NCBI GenBank assembly: GCA_025356275.1
Contig: JANXUK010000075.1
Location: 1 to 37,333 of the forward strand
Origin: Sphingomonadales bacterium
Lineage (GTDB): Bacteria > Pseudomonadota > Alphaproteobacteria > Sphingomonadales > Sphingomonadaceae
Length of the DNA: 37,333 bases
Direction of reading: 5' to 3'
Positions 25,492 through 33,325 of this stretch are shown here, piece after piece; the first letter of the stretch is position 1; every line of letters begins with the position of its first letter. Position numbers and translations under genes: made by a program. The notes beneath the pieces were generated by a model. It made no database searches, was not told where the DNA came from, and saw only the letters and a program-made list of their open reading frames with translations.

Positions 25492-25544
25492 GAAGAAAAA
25501 CGCGCTGACGGCGGCAAAGTCAATGATTTTGCCGCCGTCAGCGC
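25492..25544 (-). terminator. Intrinsic terminator of ptsP
   Basis: A perfect 17-bp stem: GCGCTGACGGCGGCAAA (25502-25518) with 25528-25544, around a 9-nt loop. Read on the minus strand the stem is followed by GTTTTTCTTCG, a U tract. It lies about 50 bp after the ptsP stop and before the rodZ-like gene, so the latter needs its own promoter in the roughly 90 bp left. Confidence 0.88.
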
Positions 25545-25595
25545 CCGAACGGATGTTTTATACGGCAATTCGCTCAGGTGAGGCCGAGCACGGCG

Positions 25596-27917
25596 TCAAT
25601 CGAAGGTGAAATCGCGCGCTTTGGCCCATTCGATCAGGTTGGCGCGCAGGTCGGCCGGCGGGTTCGCCAGCCAGCCGGCCATCGCTGCTTCGGCCTCGGG
25701 GATGTTGATCCGCCGCACCAGCTCCTTGATCGGGCCGACCGCCGCCGGGGTGATCGACAATCGCCTGATGCCCAGCGCGATCAGCGCCAGCGCCTCGACC
25801 TGGCGTCCGCCCATCTCGCCGCAGATCGTCACATCGACGCCATGCGCCCGCCCCGCCGCAATGATCCGCGACAGAAAGCGCAGGATCGCCGGGCTCAGCC
25901 AGTCATACCGCTCGGCCAGCTTGGGGTTCGAGCGGTCGGCGGCGAACAGGAATTGCGTCAGGTCATTGGTGCCGATCGACAGGAACGCCAGCTTGGGCAG
26001 CAGCACGTCCAGCATCTCGGCCAGCGCCGGCACCTCCAGCATCGCACCATAGCGCACCGCATTGGCCACCGGCTTCTTGCGCGCGCGCAGCCATGCCAGC
26101 TGCCCCTCGAACACCGCGCGCGCGGCGTCGAATTCCCACGGTTCGGAGATCATCGGGAACATCACATTGAGCTCACGCCCCGCCGCCGCCTCCAGCAAAG
26201 CCCGCGCCTGCACCTTGAGCAACCCGTCGCGGTCCAGCGCGACGCGCAAAGCCCGCCAGCCCATCGCCGGATTGTCCTCACCTGGGCCGTCATCATGGCG
26301 CAGATAGGGCAACACCTTGTCGCCGCCGATATCGACGGTGCGGAAGACCACGGTCTTGTCGCCCGCCGCCTCCATCACCTCGCGATAGAGCTTGGTCTGG
26401 CGCTCGCGCGAGGGCAGGGTGGCCGACACCAGAAACTGAAACTCGGTACGGAACAGCCCGACCCCATCGGCGCCGGTCAGCGCGAGGCTGGGCATATCAT
26501 CGCGCAGGCCGGCGTTGATCAGCACCGCGATGCGCGTGCCATCGGCGGTGGTTGGCACTGCATCGCGCAGGCCGGCATAGACCGCCTGACGCTCACGGTT
26601 GCGGGCAAATCTGGTGGCGAAGGCCTCGGCCACGCCGGGCGCCGGGCGCACGAAGGCGGTCGCCTGATCGGCATCGAGCAGCAGCGGATCACCCTCGCGC
26701 ACCACCCCGCGCAAGCCACGCACCCGCCCCAGCACCGGCACGCCCATCGCCCGCGCCACGATCACCACATGCGCGGTCAGCGAGCCTTCCTCCAGGATCA
26801 CGCCCTTCAGCCGCCGCCGGTCATACTCCAGCAGCTCGGCCGGGCCCAGATTGCGCGCGATCAGGATCGCATCCTGCCGCAGGCCCATCGCCGCGGCGGT
26901 GCCGAGCTGGCCCGAGACCATCCGCAGCAGGCGATTGGCCAGATCCTCCAGATCATGCATCCGGTCCGCCAGCAGCGGATCGTCGATCTTGCGCATCCGC
27001 ATCCGCGTGCGCTGCTGCACGCGTTCGATCGCGGCTTCGGCGGTAAGCCCGCTGTCGATCGCCTCGTTGATGCGCCGCGACCAGCCCTCGTCATAGGCGA
27101 ACATGCGGTAGGTTTCGAGCACCTCCTCATGCTCGCCGCCGGCACCGAATTCGGCTTGGCTGGCCATGCGGTCGATCTGTTCGCGCATCTTGTCGAACGC
27201 CAGATAGACGCGGGCGCGTTCGGCCTCGGTGTCCTCCGCCACGACATGCTCGATGGTGATGCGCGGCTGATGATAGACCGCGACGCCGCTGGCCAGGCCT
27301 TTGACGAGCGCCAGCCCCGACATCTGCACCGGGCCGGTCTGGGCTGCGGTCAGCCCCAGCGCATGCTCGTCATCGACCAGATCGGCATTGGCGATCAGCT
27401 CGGACAGCACCATCGCCACGGTTTGCAGCGCCTCGATCTCGACCTCTTCATAGCGGCGTGGATCGACATGCTGGACGCAGAGCACGCCCACCGCCCGCTC
27501 GCGCCGGACAATCGGCACCCCGGCGAAGGAGTGGAACTTGTCCTCGCCGGTTTCCGGCCGATACGAAAAGTCCTGATGCGCGGTCGCCTCGGCGAGGTTC
27601 AGCGTCTCGATATTGGCGGCGATCGTGCCGACCAGCCCCTCGCCGATGGCCATGCGGGTGACATGCACCGCCTCCTGGCTCAGCCCGCGCGTCGCGAACA
27701 GCTCCAGCATACCCTCACGCAGCAGATAGACCGAGCAGACCTCGCTGTGCAGCTGTTCACCGATCACTTCGACGATGGTGTTGAGTTTGGCCTGCGCATG
27801 GCTGCGCCCGGCCATAACCTCGTGCAGCCGCGTCAGGATCAGCCGCGCCGAGGCAACAGCGGTGACCGGCGCCGTGCCCGGGGCAGGAGGCTGGATCGGA
27901 GGCGGGGCTTGGCTCAT
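25596..27917 (-). CDS. ptsP: Phosphoenolpyruvate-protein phosphotransferase PtsP (EI-Ntr)
   Basis: This 773-residue enzyme I of the nitrogen PTS passes phosphate from PEP to NPr and on to EIIA-Ntr, a regulatory relay. An N-terminal GAF domain spans about residues 40-180 (EVCSVYLLREGMLELFATRG, FAGVPIVRRERAVGVLC). The phosphohistidine is His383 in SLTAHVVIVARAMGVPVLG. The C-terminal PEP-binding barrel has FRTEFQFLVS, FRTVDIGGDKVLPYLRHDDG, LSIGTNDLTQFLFAADR and TICGEMGGR. GAF fusion and length identify PtsP rather than sugar EI. A strong terminator follows; partner genes are not in the window. Confidence 0.97.
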   Translation of the reverse strand: MSQAPPPIQPPAPGTAPVTAVASARLILTRLHEVMAGRSHAQAKLNTIVEVIGEQLHSEVCSVYLLREGMLELFATRGLSQEAVHVTRMAIGEGLVGTIAANIETLNLAEATAHQDFSYRPETGEDKFHSFAGVPIVRRERAVGVLCVQHVDPRRYEEVEIEALQTVAMVLSELIANADLVDDEHALGLTAAQTGPVQMSGLALVKGLASGVAVYHQPRITIEHVVAEDTEAERARVYLAFDKMREQIDRMASQAEFGAGGEHEEVLETYRMFAYDEGWSRRINEAIDSGLTAEAAIERVQQRTRMRMRKIDDPLLADRMHDLEDLANRLLRMVSGQLGTAAAMGLRQDAILIARNLGPAELLEYDRRRLKGVILEEGSLTAHVVIVARAMGVPVLGRVRGLRGVVREGDPLLLDADQATAFVRPAPGVAEAFATRFARNRERQAVYAGLRDAVPTTADGTRIAVLINAGLRDDMPSLALTGADGVGLFRTEFQFLVSATLPSRERQTKLYREVMEAAGDKTVVFRTVDIGGDKVLPYLRHDDGPGEDNPAMGWRALRVALDRDGLLKVQARALLEAAAGRELNVMFPMISEPWEFDAARAVFEGQLAWLRARKKPVANAVRYGAMLEVPALAEMLDVLLPKLAFLSIGTNDLTQFLFAADRSNPKLAERYDWLSPAILRFLSRIIAAGRAHGVDVTICGEMGGRQVEALALIALGIRRLSITPAAVGPIKELVRRINIPEAEAAMAGWLANPPADLRANLIEWAKARDFTFD

Positions 27918-28104
27918 GGCGGATGGCCTACTCCAAACCGCCGGGTTTGGGAACGCTCGACCACCAGGAAATACGGGGCGCGGAAACCGGGGCGCAAAAT
28001 ACCGGGCGGAGAAAAATACCGGGCGGAGTATCGCGCACCCCGGCGCGCGCTCCCGCAGCGCGCCGGCCTATACGTTTATGGGCAAATCGCGATATGCGCG
28101 GCGC
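27918..28104. other. Intergenic region between ptsP and DUF465 gene with short tandem repeat
   Basis: It contains two adjacent copies of AAAATACCGGGCGGAG (27996-28011 and 28013-28028) preceded by degenerate relatives such as GAAATACGGGGCG. It lies upstream of ptsP on its strand, so it probably includes the ptsP promoter region. No gene was recognised here. Confidence 0.6.
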
Positions 28105-28260
28105 CTATTGATGCGCCAGCTCGTCCTTGATGCGCAATTTGCGGCGTTTGAGCAGCTTCACCGCCTCCAGATTGGGCGCCGGCCGGATCAATTCATCGTG
28201 GATTTGCCGTTCCAATCCGGCATGTTTGGTTTGCAAGGCGCTGAAATGCATAATTTCCAT
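28105..28260 (-). CDS. DUF465 (YdcH-family) small protein, 51 residues
   Basis: This is a short gene. It starts MEIMHFSALQTKHAGLERQI and ends KLLKRRKLRIKDELAHQ. The pattern of a helix with HxxLERQIxxE, a turn, then LKRRKLRIKDEL matches the two-helix DUF465/YdcH family. The start is set by AAGGAG at 28269-28274, eight bases before the ATG. A second DUF465 gene lies divergently 324 bp away, so the pair are probably paralogues. Function is unknown. Confidence 0.88.
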   Translation of the reverse strand: MEIMHFSALQTKHAGLERQIHDELIRPAPNLEAVKLLKRRKLRIKDELAHQ

Positions 28261-28584
28261 GCGTGTTTCTCCTTTGCGTTCATCCCGGCCGGCGCGGCGA
28301 TCGCGCTGGGTCCGGTAACCAGTTCCCCCACTGTATACGGCGCCTGGACCGGCTTTTGCCGCTAGCCCCGTCGCGCCTCACACCTGCCCCGGACACTGGC
28401 CAGCGACTCCATTGCCGGCCCGTTCGATGTGTTGTCATAGAAACATATTAGCACTAGCTTGCGAAGCGGTTTACACCGGAAATCGGACGAACCCTTTCAT
28501 GCCAGCGACGAGCCGGACCGGCAGGCGCGACTTCGGGTGCAGGCCAGCGTGCAGAACGGATAGGATCGCAATGGGTGACGCGGC
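28261..28584. other. Divergent intergenic region between two DUF465 genes
   Basis: This is 324 bp without a convincing gene. A possible plus-strand promoter is TTGTCA (28432-28437), 17 bp, TAGCTT (28455-28460), in a locally AT-richer patch (CATAGAAACATATTAGCAC), about 125 bp before the downstream DUF465 gene. No repeat family member was seen here, unlike the next gap. Confidence 0.4.
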
Positions 28585-28782
28585 GTGAATGAGGATGAAA
28601 TGCGCAAGCGGCTGAACCTGCTGCGCATCGAGCACCGCGATATGGATGCCGCGATCGACGCGCTGACTGCCGCCAATTCCACCGACCTGTTGCAGATCGC
28701 CCGACTGAAGAAGCGCAAGCTGAAACTGAAAGACCAGATTTCGTTGATCGAGGATTATCTGATCCCCGATATTATTGCGTAA
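28585..28782 (+). CDS. DUF465 (YdcH-family) small protein, 65 residues
   Basis: It reads MNEDEMRKRLNLLRIEHRDM then DAAIDALTAANSTDLLQIAR and LKKRKLKLKDQISLIEDYL, the classic DUF465 helical hairpin with basic second helix. It starts with GTG; an in-frame stop 9 bp upstream rules out a longer version, and ATG 28600 is an alternative that would lose five residues. Function is unknown. It is co-directional with DUF1465 downstream but separated by repeat copy E, which begins right after its stop. Confidence 0.88.
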   Translation: MNEDEMRKRLNLLRIEHRDMDAAIDALTAANSTDLLQIARLKKRKLKLKDQISLIEDYLIPDIIA

Positions 28783-28783
28783 T

Positions 28784-28978
28784 TTGACGAAAAGCGCGGA
28801 AAGGGCGCTTTTCGCTCGCGAAGCCTGTTCCATCCCGCGCGCCCCCCGACCTCCCATTCAGGATGTACTCTGTGGGAGGTCGGGAGGGGGCGCGAGATGG
28901 AACAGGCTTACATCAACAAAGACTCTGGGATGGGATGGCACAGGCTGCGCGGCCGTCAGGTCGCCCATCAAACGCCCG
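28784..28978. repeat. Modular palindromic repeat, copy E (most complete)
   Basis: It shows all modules in order: hairpin box CGAAAAGCGC (28788-28797) with GCGCTTTTCG (28805-28814); long palindrome arms 28822-28856 and 28873-28908 with outer word AGCCTGTTCCATCCC paired to GATGGAACAGGCT; TTACATCAACAAAGACTCTG; GGGATGGCACAGGCT (28932-28946); and GCGGCCGTCAGGTCGCCCAT plus CAAAC. It occupies most of the 337-bp gap before DUF1465; the remaining 140 bp has a small GTCCC-GCAGC-GGGAC hairpin (29047-29061) and the DUF1465 leader. Confidence 0.9.
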
Positions 28979-29119
28979 CGTTCCAGGCCTCGCAATATAG
29001 TTCCCGCCCGCGCCGGCCAATCGCGTTTCCGTCCTGATCCGGGACTGTCCCGCAGCGGGACTGCTCTCCCCCGGCGACATCATTGTGCGCGGAGCCCCGG
29101 GTGGGTAGCAAAAGGCATC

Positions 29120-29584
29120 ATGCAACAAGCCCCCAACATCAATCCCCGTATCGTCGAGGGACTATACTGCGAGGCCCTCGTCCTGTCCGACGAGGTTCGC
29201 GCCGCCTTTGACCTGTCCGGGCGGCTGGACGAGACCGGAGTCGACGAGGACGCAGCGCGCATCGCGCTGTCCTGCGAGGCGCTGCGCACGACGACCCGCA
29301 TGATGCATGCGGTGGCTTGGCTGCTCAACCACCGCGCCTATTTCATGGGCGAGCTCTCCGAATTTCAGCTGCGCCGCTATGGCCGGCTGATCCCCGACTT
29401 CCCCGCCGCCGATCCCGACCGAATGCAGCTGATCCGGCGCGAAATCCGTGACCTGATCGCCGCGACCGAGCATTTTTATGCGCGGCTGCTGCGGATTGAC
29501 CGCAGCTGGCGCGAACGCGACCCCGCACTCCCCAGCGCGATCGAGCAGATGCGCGCCCGACTGGGGCAGGTGGTCAACGGGTAA
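29120..29584 (+). CDS. DUF1465 family protein
   Basis: This 154-residue protein starts MQQAPNINPRIVEGLYCEAL. It is mostly helical and soluble, with DEDAARIALSCEALRTTTRM, MHAVAWLLNHRAYFMGELSE and AATEHFYARLLRIDRSWRER. I recognise the DUF1465 pattern from alphaproteobacteria; its function is not established to my knowledge. The frame is open far upstream through repeat copy E, but that part is repeat-derived. ATG 29120 is preceded by AAAAGG and begins the conserved region. Repeat copy F starts immediately after its TAA. Confidence 0.85.
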   Translation: MQQAPNINPRIVEGLYCEALVLSDEVRAAFDLSGRLDETGVDEDAARIALSCEALRTTTRMMHAVAWLLNHRAYFMGELSEFQLRRYGRLIPDFPAADPDRMQLIRREIRDLIAATEHFYARLLRIDRSWRERDPALPSAIEQMRARLGQVVNG

Positions 29585-29808
29585 GGTTGCCGTTTGGCAA
29601 CGCGCGAAAGAGCGCGTTTCGGAAGCCTGTGCCATCCGCGCGCCCTCGAGTCTGTTTGATTGATCGCCTTGCGGCGATGAAGCCTATGCCATCCGCGCGC
29701 CCTCCCGACCTCCCATTCAGTATATACGCTGTGGAGGTCGGGAGGGGGCGCGGGATGGCACAGGCTTCCGAAACGCGCCCTTTCGCGCTTTCGTCAAACA
29801 GACTCCAA
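29585..29808. repeat. Modular palindromic repeat, copy F (nested, overlaps glpK stop)
   Basis: It starts 1 bp after the DUF1465 stop with hairpin GTTGCC-GTTT-GGCAAC (29586-29601) and box AACGCGCGAAAGAGCGCGTT. GGAAGCCTGTGCCATCC is then followed by GAGTCTGTTTGAT, ATCGCC-TTGC-GGCGAT and a long palindrome (arms 29681-29715 and 29731-29766). Then TTCCGAAACGCGCCCTTTCG mirrors the left outer part, and the TCAAACAGACTC box (29794-29805) follows. The outermost parts form a second, larger inverted repeat around the inner one. The final box contains the glpK stop codon. Confidence 0.88.
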
Positions 29809-31269
29809 CGCCCGGCCCCAATCGGCCAGCCTGGCGCCGCGAACATCCGCGCCCATCGCGGGCGCAAAGTGCCGCCGCGCCCCGCTCATCGCTGCATAGG
29901 CATCGCTCAGCGAGGCAAACAACCCCGCGCCCACCCCCGCCAGCATCGCCGCCCCCAGCGCGGTCGTCTCCACGAAATCCGGACGATCGACCGGCAGGTT
30001 CAGCACATCGGCCAGATCCTGCGCCAGCCAGTCATTGGCCGCCATCCCGCCATCGATCCTCAGCGACTTCCAAGCCGCACCATCGGCGGCAAAGGCCGTA
30101 GCGAGGTCATGCGTCTGCGCCGCCATCGATTCGAGCGCGGCGCGGATGATATGCGCGCGCGTCGTCGCGAAACTCAGCCCGGTGATGCTGGCGCGCGCGT
30201 CCGGCCGCCAGTGCGGCGCGCCGAGCCCCGCCAAGGCTGGCACGATCACCACCCCGCCGCTATCGGGCACTGAAGCGGCCAGCGCGGCGGTCTCGGCGCT
30301 GCTCGCAATCAGGCCCAGGCTGTCGCGCAGCCACTGGATCAGGCTGCCGGCAACGAATAGCGACCCCTCCAGCGCATAGTGCCGCACCCCCCCGATCTGG
30401 CTGAGCACCGTGCCGAGCAGCCGGTGGCGTGAGACCGGCAGCGTGCCGCCCTGATTGGCCAGTACGAAAGCGCCGGTGCCATAGGTCGCCTTGGTCTCGC
30501 CCGGCGCGAGGCAGCCCTGACCGATGGTGGCCGATTGCTGATCGCCGATCAGCGCGGCGAGCGGAATCGCGGCGCCGAGCACATCGGGGCACACCATGCC
30601 GAGTTCCCCGGCGCAATCGGTAATCTCGGGAAGCGCGGCGCGTGGCACCCCGAACAGGTCGCACAGGCCCGCATCCCAACCTGCGCCGGCCAGCGCCATC
30701 AGGCTGGTCCGGCTGGCGTTGCTGGCGTCGGTGATGTGCCGCCCGGTCAGGCAGAACGCGAGCCAGCTCTCCACCGTGCCCAGCGCCAGCGTGCCCGCCT
30801 CCGCCGCGCCGCGCACCGCCGGATTATGGTCGATCAGCCAGCGCATCTTGCTGGCTGAGAAATACGGGTCGAGCACCAGCCCGGTTGCGGCCTGCACCGC
30901 CGCTTCATGCCCCGCCTCGCGCAAGCGGTCGCAGGCGGCGGCGGTGCGGCGATCCTGCCAGACGATCGCGCGCGCCAACGCCTCGCCGCTGACCCGGTCC
31001 CATGCCACCACCGTCTCGCGCTGGTTGGTGATGCCGAGGCAGGCGATGCGCCCGGCGCCGCCCGCGCTGGCAATCGCCTCGCGCGCGGCCGATAGCGCGG
31101 CATCGCGAAGCTCGGCCGCATCATGCTCGACCCAGCCGGGCTGCGGGTAATATTGCGTCTGGGTGCGCGCGGCGCAGGCGATTTGGCTGCCATCGCGCGC
31201 GAATACCATCGCCCGCGTCGAGGTCGTACCGGCGTCCAGCACCAGAATCAGATCGCCGCCACCCCCCAT
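29794..31269 (-). CDS. glpK: Glycerol kinase
   Basis: This 491-residue FGGY-family kinase makes sn-glycerol 3-phosphate. It begins MGGGGDLILVLDAGTTSTRA, and has YPQPGWVEHDAAELRD, LGITNQRETVVAWDRVSGEA, FSASKMRWLIDHNPAVRGA, LIGDQQSATIGQGCLAPGE, KATYGTGAFVLANQGG and RIDGGMAANDWLAQDLADVL. The start is fixed by AAGGAG (31277-31282) seven bases before this ATG; the ATG 6 bp upstream is only one base from the same site. The last codons, Glu-Ser-Val-stop (GAGTCTGTTTGA), are the repeat-family box, so the extreme C terminus is repeat-derived. No glpF or glpD is adjacent. Confidence 0.96.
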   Translation of the reverse strand: MGGGGDLILVLDAGTTSTRAMVFARDGSQIACAARTQTQYYPQPGWVEHDAAELRDAALSAAREAIASAGGAGRIACLGITNQRETVVAWDRVSGEALARAIVWQDRRTAAACDRLREAGHEAAVQAATGLVLDPYFSASKMRWLIDHNPAVRGAAEAGTLALGTVESWLAFCLTGRHITDASNASRTSLMALAGAGWDAGLCDLFGVPRAALPEITDCAGELGMVCPDVLGAAIPLAALIGDQQSATIGQGCLAPGETKATYGTGAFVLANQGGTLPVSRHRLLGTVLSQIGGVRHYALEGSLFVAGSLIQWLRDSLGLIASSAETAALAASVPDSGGVVIVPALAGLGAPHWRPDARASITGLSFATTRAHIIRAALESMAAQTHDLATAFAADGAAWKSLRIDGGMAANDWLAQDLADVLNLPVDRPDFVETTALGAAMLAGVGAGLFASLSDAYAAMSGARRHFAPAMGADVRGARLADWGRALESV

Positions 31270-31348
31270 TCGCATGCTCCTTCTGGCCCCCGCTTTGATG
31301 GTGCCTGACCGATAGTGCCCGCTCGACAGCGGCGGCGCCAGTCCCCAT

Positions 31349-32278
31349 ATGCGCGCTATGGAGTTCCCCCCCCAGCCTTGGCCGGTCGGCAGCGCGGAGC
31401 GGTTGGAGCCGCTGGTCGCGCGGGTGCTGGCGACCAATCCCTCGCCGTTCACGTTCACAGGCACCCAGACCTATCTGGTGGGCGGCGCGGGCGGGATGGT
31501 GGTGATCGATCCGGGGCCGGACGAGGCCGGGCATCTGGAGGCTTTGGTGGCCGCGATTGGCGGAGCGCCGGTGATGGCCATCGCCTGCACGCATACGCAC
31601 CGCGACCACTCCCCCGCCGCCGCGCCGCTGGCCGCGCGGACCGGCGCGCCGATCATCGGCTGCGCGCCGCTGGCCTTGGTGGATCATGGTGCGCGCGCCG
31701 ATGCTGCCTTCGATCCGGACTATGCCCCCGACGCGGTGCTGGCCGATGGCGAGGCGATTGCCGGTCCGGGCTGGGCTTTGCGGGCGGTGGCGACGCCGGG
31801 GCATACGTCGAACCATCTGTGCCTCGCGCTGGAGGTTGCTGGCGAGAAGCCCGCTCTGTTCACCGGCGATCATGTGATGGGCTGGTCCACCACCGTGGTG
31901 GCGCCGCCCGACGGCGATATGGCCAATTACATGGCGAGCCTGGCGCTGTTGCACGCCCGCGACGACCGGGTTTACTACCCCGCGCACGGCCCCCAGGTGG
32001 ACAAGCCCCGCCAGCTGGTGCGCGGCATGATCGGCCACCGGCGTCAGCGTGAGCGCCAGATCCTCAAGCTGTTGAGTGAGGGCGCGCGGCCCATCGCCGA
32101 CATGGTGCCCCGGATGTACAAGGGCGTCGACCAGCGGCTGTGGCCGGCCGCCGGGCGCTCGGTGCTGGCGCATCTGATCGATCTGGCGGCGCGCGGCGAG
32201 GTGGTGTGCGACGGCGAGGTGTGGCGGATCGCCGGATTGAGGATTTTTGTTGATGTAAGCGGGCGCGACGCGGATTAG
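31349..32278 (+). CDS. Metallo-beta-lactamase-fold hydrolase (LACTB2-like)
   Basis: This 309-residue protein has an MBL fold. The metal-binding motif THTHRDHSPAAAPLAARTG is near residue 80, later ligands are in ATPGHTSNHLCLALE and FTGDHVMGWSTTVVAPPDGD, and YYPAHGPQVDKPRQLV follows. A C-terminal winged-helix-like region (RQRERQILKLLSEGARPIAD) completes the LACTB2/hydroxyacylglutathione hydrolase-like layout. The substrate is unknown; LACTB2 is an RNase, others are thioesterases. It is divergent from glpK and 35 bp before nadA. Its final residues FVDVS are coded by a 15-bp word shared with the repeat family. Confidence 0.9.
   Translation: MRAMEFPPQPWPVGSAERLEPLVARVLATNPSPFTFTGTQTYLVGGAGGMVVIDPGPDEAGHLEALVAAIGGAPVMAIACTHTHRDHSPAAAPLAARTGAPIIGCAPLALVDHGARADAAFDPDYAPDAVLADGEAIAGPGWALRAVATPGHTSNHLCLALEVAGEKPALFTGDHVMGWSTTVVAPPDGDMANYMASLALLHARDDRVYYPAHGPQVDKPRQLVRGMIGHRRQRERQILKLLSEGARPIADMVPRMYKGVDQRLWPAAGRSVLAHLIDLAARGEVVCDGEVWRIAGLRIFVDVSGRDAD
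32246..32260. repeat. Repeat-family word inside the 3' end of the MBL-fold gene
   Basis: TTTGTTGATGTAAGC is the exact reverse complement of GCTTACATCAACAAA in copies C (18794-18808) and E (28906-28920). It encodes Phe-Val-Asp-Val-Ser near the C terminus of the hydrolase. The match is too long to be expected by chance in GC-rich coding sequence, but it is short enough that chance cannot be excluded. Confidence 0.55.
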
Positions 32279-32313
32279 GAGCGTCGCCTGCCCCTCTTGC
32301 CACGGATAATGCC

Positions 32314-33300
32314 ATGACCGTCCTAACCGCCCTGCCCACCGGCACCGACCTGCGCGCCGAGATCCTGGCGCTGAAGGCGGAGCGCAAGGCGGTGATCCTG
32401 GCGCATTATTACCAGCGGCCCGAATTGCAGGACATCGCCGATTTCGTCGGGGACAGCCTCGAACTCAGCCGCAAGGCCGCCGCCACCGATGCCGAGGTCA
32501 TCGCCTTTTGCGGGGTCAAATTCATGGCCGAGACCGCCAAGATCCTCAGCCCCGAGAAGATCGTGGTGCTGCCCGATATCAACGCCGGGTGCAGTCTGGA
32601 GGATTCGTGCCCGCCCGCGACCTTCAAGGCCTTCCGTCAGGCCAACCCCGATCACATCGCCATCACCTACATCAATTGCTCGACCGAGGTGAAGGCGCTG
32701 AGCGACATCATCGTCACCTCGTCCAGCGCCGAGACCATTCTGGGCCAGTTGCCCCGGGATCAGAAGATCATCTTCGGGCCCGACCGGCATCTAGGCGGCT
32801 GGCTCAACCGCAAATTCGGGCGCGACATGCTGTTGTGGCCGGGTGTTTGTATAGTGCATGAGGCGTTTTCGGAGACCGAGCTGATCAAGCTGATGGCGCG
32901 CAACCCCGGCGCGCCGGTGGCGGCGCACCCCGAATGCCCACCCGCGATCATCGACCACGCCGATTATGTCGGCTCGACCAGCGGCATCCTGAACTACGCC
33001 AAGGGGTCGAGCGCCGACACGCTGATCATCGCGACCGAGCCGCATATCATCCACCAGATGACCCTTGCGATGCCGGGCAAGAGCTTCATCGGCGCGCCGG
33101 GCGCGGACGGCAACTGCAATTGCAACATCTGCCCCTATATGGCGCTGAATACGATGGAGAAACTATACCTGTCCCTGCGCGATCTGGCGCCACGGGTGGA
33201 GATCCAGGAAGGGCTGAGGCTGGCCGCAAAGCGCAGTCTGGACCGGATGCTGGAGATGGCCAGCGCGACGGTGGGGATGGGGGATTTGGGTGGAAGATGA
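32314..33300 (+). CDS. nadA: Quinolinate synthase
   Basis: NadA is the [4Fe-4S] enzyme condensing iminoaspartate with dihydroxyacetone phosphate to quinolinate in NAD synthesis. This 328-residue protein has AVILAHYYQRPELQDIADFV, GDSLELSRKAAATDAEVIAF, CGVKFMAETAKILSP, INAGCSLEDSCPPATFKAF, FGPDRHLGGWLNRKFGRDM, AAHPECPPAIIDHADYVGST and the cysteine-rich GADGNCNCNICPYMALNTME. The three conserved cluster cysteines are accounted for. No nadB or nadC is in the window. It converges on the PhyH pseudogene with 25 bp between ends. Confidence 0.97.
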   Translation: MTVLTALPTGTDLRAEILALKAERKAVILAHYYQRPELQDIADFVGDSLELSRKAAATDAEVIAFCGVKFMAETAKILSPEKIVVLPDINAGCSLEDSCPPATFKAFRQANPDHIAITYINCSTEVKALSDIIVTSSSAETILGQLPRDQKIIFGPDRHLGGWLNRKFGRDMLLWPGVCIVHEAFSETELIKLMARNPGAPVAAHPECPPAIIDHADYVGSTSGILNYAKGSSADTLIIATEPHIIHQMTLAMPGKSFIGAPGADGNCNCNICPYMALNTMEKLYLSLRDLAPRVEIQEGLRLAAKRSLDRMLEMASATVGMGDLGGR

Positions 33301-33325
33301 CCGCCGCTTCCTGACTCACTCCCGT

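Noticed and set aside
25578..28130. Plus-strand ORF (850 codons) opposite ptsP
   Set aside because: It is a shadow frame; PtsP on the other strand has complete catalytic motifs and a terminator.
28783..29119. N-terminal extension of DUF1465 through repeat copy E
   Set aside because: The extra residues are translated repeat; the conserved region begins at ATG 29120 with a ribosome site.
31270..31464. 65-residue N-terminal extension of GlpK
   Set aside because: It overlaps the divergent MBL gene start and has no FGGY similarity; AAGGAG at 31277-31282 fixes the start at 31269.
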